A stretch of DNA of 64,000 bases, taken from Holacanthus passer. Lineage: Eukaryota; Chordata; Actinopteri; Pomacanthidae. Both the position numbers and the translations under genes were made by a program. The stretch spans positions 1,178,001-1,242,000 of the forward strand of contig JAFREQ010000041.1 in the NCBI GenBank assembly GCA_025331565.1, in the 5' to 3' direction. The notes under the pieces are model-generated. The model was not told the origin of the DNA. It saw only the letters and a list, made by a program, of their open reading frames with translations, and ran no database searches. The number at the start of each line of letters is the position of its first letter. Within the stretch, counting starts at the first letter, position 1. Below are positions 58,100 to 64,000 of this stretch, piece after piece.

Positions 58100-58470
58100 C
58101 AATTACGACAGTGTGATTACAAGACTAATTGGACATAACAGAGTAATTGTGAGTTAAAACACCACAGCTGCAGTGGTACGAGGAACATCCGCTGAGCACA
58201 CATAGGATGAGTGTGCTGCTTTCGCTGCTGAGCTGGCTCTTCCCTAAACAGCTTGTTGTAATGTTGGAGGTACACGCAGCGTTCACATCGCATCCCTTCA
58301 GCGAAGTGATGCACACACACCCCTCTTGCAAAACACACGACAGCTGTTCTGAAGACAGATGAACGGTGAGGCGGGGGGAACGCGTCTGTCTCTTTACCTC
58401 CGACATCATCCATCATCGCTGACAGCTCTCGATCATTGCTCATATTAATAAAACCTTACCATCAATATTG
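58100..58470. promoter_or_regulatory. Candidate conserved non-coding element
   Basis: A GC-richer, low-repeat block in AT-rich surroundings, with AGACTAATTGGACATAACAG and CACACGACAGCTGTTCTGAA. Two minus-strand frames (108 and 94 codons) run in different registers. Neither has a domain, and competing frames argue against coding. Confidence 0.3.
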
Positions 58471-59029
58471 TGGTTCAGGGTATTCCCCAGTGAGCTGCTC
58501 TCTGTCTTTGTGTCTCTCTATAGATGTTTGAATAGTGTGTCATAAATCTACCCTCTTAATGGCCAATGAATGAATGGTCAACGACTGCTGAAATTGTATG
58601 TGGGCCTATGACAATTCCTCAAATACCTTTGTAATTAAATTAACAAAATGGCATGTGGGATTAAAATGATCATATGGTTTTAATTCACTTGTAAATGGTT
58701 CACATATGACAGTCCTTTCCAGAATAACAGTTTTATTGCAGTTTTATTGTTGTTTCTAACCCATAACAATAGAAAATGCTGGCATGCACTCACTAATGAT
58801 GCAGACAAACACAAACTACTGCAAAAACCAGGGCTGCGGTCGGGATTTAGTAGATAGGAGATTATTTGGTTGCATTTGGAACAAACACAGGAAAACTGCT
58901 GGTCAAAGTCTTCTCTACACCAGAGAAATAAAAGTCTGGCGAGGAAATACTGAATCCTTTATTACTTATTGTTTGAATGGCCTTTAGTGGTCAACTGTGA
59001 ACAATTGAAGCTGGAAATACTGGAATCAG
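58471..59029. other. Unassigned non-coding stretch
   Basis: No feature recognised. Confidence 0.35.
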
Positions 59030-59810
59030 CCACCATTCATTAATGAAATTCAAATTCATCCTCTGGGTCCAACAGTGTTTACAGGTTACAATTCAATCTG
59101 CCCTTTCTTTTTAGATAGCTTGGTCTGGATCAAAGTGTTTATCAAGGGAAATTTTTTAACCTCATAGAGGGGGTCAGGGGTCACCAGAATCATTAGCGAT
59201 CATTCTCTAGGGAAGAATTCATAGCAATCTGCCCGGTTGAATTTTGAGATATCTGGTGTAATTGATCATTTGGAGTGAAGGAGGTGCTCGAGCAAAGATT
59301 GTGGAGCTTCCAAAACTGAAAGGATTCTTCCTCTGGGAAGTATGAATGTACTCAGTATGTTTCAAAGTAATCTGTAAATTGTTCTATTTCATTAATTGGA
59401 TATTTTGGCACGAGAATGAAGGTCAGGGATCCAGTTTTTTTTTCAAGTCATTCCTGATGAATATTTACTGCAATTTTTAAAGAAAATGTGGCTTTAAACT
59501 TTTTGCATATTTTATTGTGAATGTCTCCCCACTGTGGGACAAATAAAGGAATATCTTATCTCATCAGTGTGTTGCTTAAGATGTAATTCTGACCTGAGGT
59601 GGTGGAAAGGTCAGGATGTCATGAAAATCATTAGCTATAGTCCTCTGGGGACTATGAATATATTTAGATTTTTACTAGATACTAGAGGACTAGATTTGAA
59701 GTCAATCGAATCTCTCAAAATATCGTGTTTTTGTACAGAATTTTCGATGGATGGACGCTGGATGGACAGACTAGATGACATTATACTCAAAAGGCAGTTA
59801 AGGCTTGAAA
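59030..59810 (-). repeat. Percomorph repeat family B, expanded antisense cluster
   Basis: Several diverged versions of one unit occur in series: AAATTCATCCTCTGGGTCCA (59050), GGGGTCACCAGAATCATTAG (59177) with AGCAATCTGCCCGGTTGAAT, GATTCTTCCTCTGGGAAGTA (59322) and AAATCATTAGCTATAGTCCT (59624) with CTGGGGACTATGAATATA. Units are about 140-170 bases, the internal period I recall for this family. A LINE 3' tail (59519-59565) interrupts the series. The 116-codon plus frame and the overlapping 102-codon minus frame here are repeat by-products. Confidence 0.6.
59519..59565 (+). mobile_element. LINE 3'-tail remnant
   Basis: GAATGTCTCCCCACTGTGGG, ACAAATAAAGGAATATCTTA then TCTCATC. It is nearly the same text as the tail at 13082-13130 (ccccactgtgagacgaataaaagg), so both come from related LINEs. 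No ORF2 sequence is attached. Confidence 0.6.
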
Positions 59811-59889
59811 ATGAACTAGAGATATCTGTAAAAAAGAAAACATCATTTACTGCCTTTGTAAGGCCTGTTTCCAGTTCCCAGTAGTGGAA

Positions 59890-60385
59890 GAGACATAAAT
59901 ACATGTAATTTGAGTATATACAATTTGCCAATATGTAAATCAAAGGTATGCTCCCATAGAGAAAGAAAGTCCCTTAAAAGAATGCAAAAACCTTATACCT
60001 TGCCTGCAGCACTAAAGACACGTTCTTGTACAGTTATTTTAGAAACTAAAGTGATTCTGAATCTGTGAAAAAAAGGGAGAAAAAAGTTCAGAGCTGCAGA
60101 AATAAACAGGTACAAGTGAAATACAATCTTAAACATTTTTCCGTCAACTGGATAAGGTGTAAGATGCTAATGTTACACTAATGTGTTCAAATTGAGTGTT
60201 CCATCGTGGTGTTTAGCCCTCAGGAAAAGCTGGCACACAACAGTGCTCGGGCTTCTGGAGCTGCTCAGATGCAAACTTGTCACCAGCACATTCAGCAGTG
60301 CACTTCAGTTCTGTGGAAATATAGGACTGAAGCAGATTATATAAGTGTTAGTTTTGAAGGTCTGTGATGCGTCTCCTTGATGCGG
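59890..60385. other. Unassigned non-coding stretch
   Basis: No feature recognised. Confidence 0.35.
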
Positions 60386-60389
60386 ATGT

Positions 60390-61280
60390 GACTAGAATGA
60401 GGCATTGTTGGAGCTCTGTGCAGAACTTCTGAAAGCCGAGCATTCCTCAGATGTAATCTCCTTTGCCCAGATGAAAGACCCAGTCATAACGGACCATCTC
60501 CTGCTTATGAGGCCTCTATGGAGCAGGTCTGTAGCTTAGAAGGAGATTACAATGGATTTACCACTGATCTCACACACTCCTTTGCAACTCCCCCAGCCCC
60601 CTGCTACCTTCACCTCCCAAAAGTACCACTCCGTTTACTCCGCAGCCAATTGTCACCAGCTTTGTCATAGCTTTGTAGGTATGTGAAGCAGCAATGAGAT
60701 CCACAGCTTTGAGCTAAAGTGGAAAACTCGCTCTGTGGTCAATCAGAGGGAGCGGCATTCATGATCCACTCAACAACACAGGGCTGCCAAAGAGTGAGTC
60801 CTTCCCTCAGCTCAGGAGTTTGTTGAAATCTGGGCCACTTCATGATAATAGGGTGAGGATGCAGTCATAAAGATGAGGTCACAGTGGGGAATCGTTCAAA
60901 TCCCGCTCTGCCTCGCTGAAGAAAAAAACCGCCGTCTCTCCTCTGAAATGCAATATAGGTCAGTCCTGCAAGGATCTGTATGCAGCACATGCGAGAGGAG
61001 AGTGGTGGTGGGGGGTTGCTGATGAATAATTAATACAGCCGGATAGTTGTAGGTGAAATAATCCGATGTTTGTGTACCGGATCGACAGGATGAGCAACAC
61101 CTAGCTGTGCTTGCAGCGCAGCCTCGAAGGGCACGTATCAATGGACGAGGCTCAGTTGCAACTGATTAGTCATGTTTATTACTACAGACATAAGGAATCT
61201 CCCGTTAGGAGGAAGCACAAAGAGCAAGAGAGGAGCAAGAATTTCATCATGTAGCTTCATTATGTGAAGGTGAATTCATC
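60390..61280. promoter_or_regulatory. Low-repeat block, possible conserved non-coding DNA
   Basis: About 890 bases without TE signature. A 10-base inverted pair TAATCTCCTT (60454) and AAGGAGATTA (60540) encloses about 80 bases. The 61140-61270 part (GACGAGGCTCAGTTGCAACT, TTGCAACTGATTAGTCATGT) looks enhancer-like. An 81-codon minus frame is Cys/Ser/Thr-rich and unsupported. Confidence 0.25.
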
Positions 61281-61779
61281 ATAAAAACACATTTAGTTTT
61301 TTTGGCATCCATTGTATGTGGCTGCAAGCCTTTCTTCAAGAAACTGCTTTCTCATACACCCGAGTGGCAGGAAGAAAGATGTCTGTTTGGAAATGAAAAG
61401 TTGGCTGCATTATGTGTACTGTTTTGTATTTCTGTACATTTCTAAATTTGTGTTTTTGTCTTCAAGATGATTTTGACATGGGTGGGGCTCTGTGGGAAAA
61501 AAGATGAAATGACTTACTTCTTTGCACCAAACAGGATTTAGCAACATTTGACTCTCATTTGAACGTTCAGATCTCATTAAACCACAGCCACACTTTCCTC
61601 AATAAGCAGATTAGCTGAGTGTTAAACTGTTTGAATGTTGTTTGTTTAATGATGAATTACAATATTATAATGAAAAAAATAAATATTTGCTATATGAATA
61701 ATTTTACATGTGTATGAGTAGGTTAAGAAATACTTTTCAGATCTTGCTTAAATGTTGAAAAAGTCAACGCTTGAGTTTC
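61281..61779. other. Unassigned non-coding stretch
   Basis: No feature recognised. Confidence 0.35.
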
Positions 61780-61869
61780 TGGTTTCACTGTTTCTGGTCT
61801 CCACTGACATCTGAGAAAGTAATCTGGCTCTTTAGCTGCTAAATGCTGAATGGTGTTTTTTTTTTTTTT
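61780..61869 (-). repeat. Family A repeat, short antisense fragment, with T14 run
   Basis: On the minus strand: GCATTTAGCAGCTAAAGAGC, CAGATTACTTTCTCAGATGT and CAGTGGAGACC, the terminal block of family A. A run of 14 T on the plus strand (61856-61869) adjoins it. Confidence 0.6.
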
Positions 61870-62869
61870 GGATGCAACTTTTGGTTCTTTTGATATTTTT
61901 TATATTTGCTGGTTACTCTTTCTTTGTTGGTCATATATGCTATTTTTTTATTTAGCTGCCCCATTAACCAGTGCAATGTCATTTCATTGTCAGAGATAAT
62001 GATTCATTTCTCTTGCATCTCTCTACCATCTTTAAAATGTTGATATTGCAAATGTAGTATTTGTCTTTTGTGTTTGCAGTGTGCACTGGCTTGTTATTCC
62101 TGTTTGCACCCAGACTCAAAACTGTGGCTGGAGGGTAAATTACTAATATAAAGGAAAAAAATAAGACTGTTTCAAAACTCCAGATGGCTCCTCAGTGTAC
62201 TTAGTGTGACACTTATTTTGAAACACTAATTTCCTTTTCTGTTTTATTTCTCATTTGAGGGTGAAAAATGGAGAATAAAGCCTGCCTTTTCACTGTGGTA
62301 CATCCCTCCTGTTCCTCTTCCTCCACCATTTCACTCTTCAGTCCTTTGATCCAACGTAATTAGCTTGTTTCATTTGTTAAGACAACAGAACTTGCTGTCT
62401 CACTACTCTACAACAAGAATATCTGATGTGTCTGATGTGTCAGAACGTCTTATCGGCTTTCAAGTGCGATAAAGCGACTCTTTCAAGCTTATAAAGACCT
62501 CATTTACCAATTACGTACAGACAATCAAATCAAAGAGTAGAATTTTAATTCACAGAAAATTTAACCAAGGATTTAGGCACTCTTTTTATTCAATGTCTTA
62601 TTTTGTATTTTTTGATTTTGCACGTGCCACAAATAGCTCATACGTCAGATTTGCTGAGCTTTCGTGGGTCTTGTCTACATCAAATAAAACAGTGGTTGTT
62701 ATGTGCCCTATTATATGCATCAAACAGGAATAAAGACAGAATGAGCCACTGCAAAGAGCCCTTCCTATCACAGAATGAAGGAAGCAGAGGAAGTATTGGA
62801 TGTCTTAAAAATGTTGACCCGAGGAGAGGAGCAAAAGTCATGTCATGGGACATGCATAAATGACATGGC
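61870..62869. other. Unassigned non-coding stretch
   Basis: Contains a short doublet TCTGATGTGTCTGATGTGTC near 62421. No gene. Confidence 0.35.
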
Positions 62870-63006
62870 ATTGAATTATTGTTAGCCAAGTTAATGTGTC
62901 TTACCCAAGGACACTTTGACATGTGGATGGGAGGAGGGTGGGGATCAAACCCCCAACCTGCAATTAGTAGACCAACCACTCTGCTGTCTGAGCCACAGCT
63001 GTCCCT
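62870..63006 (-). mobile_element. tRNA-derived SINE, antisense
   Basis: On the minus strand: GACAGCTGTGGCTCAGACAG (A box 'tggctcag..'), GTTGGTCTACTAATTGCAGG, TTGGGGGTTTGATCCCCACC (B box 'ggttcgatcccc'), then CACATGTCAAAGTGTCCTTG and GGTAAGACAC. This closely matches the teleost SINE I recall ('...gtcgaagtgtccttgggcaagacac'). It is the best-preserved SINE in the window. The 99-codon minus frame is a by-product. Confidence 0.8.
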
Positions 63007-64000
63007 TGAGCCTGATACGAGCTATTACTTTTATTAACCTTCGCCTATAGACGCTCACAGCATACAAATTTCCACAAAGCTGAAGTCTTTGATGTTCACT
63101 CTCAACTGTTCAATACAGCCCCGACCCTTTGAAATGTGGCCTTTTCCTTCTGATAATTCACAGACTCCAAAGAGATTGACAGAAGTTTTCCATGATTACG
63201 CATGCTATCAAAGAAGGAAGGAAGATTTTGGAGTAGGGTTTACTGATAAAAAAAAAAGGCCATAATTGAATATAATAGCACACTGATTTTCATGTCAGTC
63301 AAGCAGAGAGGAGCGTAATGGAAAACACCTCAATTCTGCAAAAGTAGAACAGTAATACAGATATAATATAATTTAAATGAAGTAAGCCACTGAAGGGATT
63401 CTTGACTGTGGTTTACAGCACGCACTGTAAGTCCCTTGAGAGTCTCCCTGGTCACCTGGACGTGTTCGCCTGGCACATGGGCTGGAGGTGGGCTAGCCTC
63501 CACCAACACAAGAGGAACAGTTACATGTTGGTAGCTTATAGCTGAGTTACTGGTAAGCCTACGTTCAGGAATCTCCTGGGTTTGTTCAGAGTCGGAAGGT
63601 GTCTGTCCTTGCAGCTTCACTGCGAGGTCTATAGTATTGCATGCAGTCACAGTGGGTAAACTAGCTGTTGACGGTCAGTGAACTTAATGCCTCCAAACTT
63701 TATAGTAAAAAGCCTGTTAGTAAGCCTGTTAATCATCTTGTGGCTCCTTTGATTTATCTTATGACACTCAGGTTGTCTTCCACTGTATTTGTATTTTTTG
63801 CCATGAAAAAAGTCAAATTTACTCAAAGGAGGAAAAACAAAAAAACTGAATCAGCCTGAACAAAATGCACCATGTGGAACTTATGTATAACTGTAGAATG
63901 TAAACGTCACAGATTGTTAAAGCCTCCAAATTCCCACAGACAACAACAAGGACAAGGCCATGTCTTCACTGATAGCGACCGGCCTGGAGTTGTTGGAAGG
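63007..64000. other. Unassigned non-coding stretch
   Basis: No supported gene. The 106-codon minus frame at 63330-63650 has no recognised domain. An A-run lies near 63248-63257. Confidence 0.4.

Noticed and set aside
62870..63006. Functional tRNA gene on the minus strand
   Set aside because: Boxes are present but the acceptor stem and anticodon loop do not form a standard tRNA. The downstream body marks it as a SINE.

Overview
This window reads as nuclear DNA from a ray-finned fish, most likely a percomorph (spiny-rayed) teleost. It is AT-leaning with long (GT)n microsatellites, it carries many decayed interspersed repeats whose sequences I recall as common in percomorph genomes, and it has no dense gene packing or bacterial-type genes. 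I found no intact protein-coding gene, no convincing exon chain, and no rRNA, tRNA or CRISPR array. The long open frames are chance or compositional. The window is best described as a gene desert or the inside of a very large intron.

Layout. 0-11.8 kb: mostly unassigned sequence with a 250-bp purine-rich tract (3.5 kb), LINE 3'-tail signatures (4.4 and 5.0 kb), the left part of a Tc1-like element (5.7-6.1 kb), a degenerate CACAAAGAGAC-type minisatellite (7.4-7.8 kb) and two mid-repetitive fragments (9.0 and 9.9 kb). 11.8-21 kb: a decayed antisense LINE with endonuclease and reverse-transcriptase remnants (11.8-12.8 kb), two long (GT)n tracts, two non-autonomous repeat fragments (15.5 and 16.4 kb) and the antisense 3' end of a second LINE (20.2 kb). 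21-32 kb: low-repeat sequence with stretches that look like conserved non-coding elements, plus SINE and other repeat fragments. 32.7-35.1 kb: the clearest composite structure, in which one non-autonomous element is split by about 2 kb containing a third LINE fragment flanked by a direct-repeat pair. 35-49 kb: two diverged local duplications (40.1/40.5 kb and 41.7/42.1 kb), a repeat family present in opposite orientations at 36.2 and 48.7 kb, several percomorph-type repeats and a small coding-like, frameshifted fragment (47.4-47.7 kb, minus). 49-64 kb: further repeats, a solitary right end of the Tc1-like family (56.9 kb), a cluster of diverged tandem-like units (59.0-59.8 kb), another SINE, and low-repeat stretches that may be regulatory.

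No genes work together here. What can be reconstructed is insertion history: old LINEs of at least two kinds, tRNA-derived SINEs in both orientations, Tc1-like remnants and several short non-autonomous families. Function, if any, would lie in the candidate conserved non-coding blocks, which were picked by texture only and need a comparative alignment. I found no convincing new biological system. Family assignments marked as recalled rest on memory of teleost repeats and were not searched.
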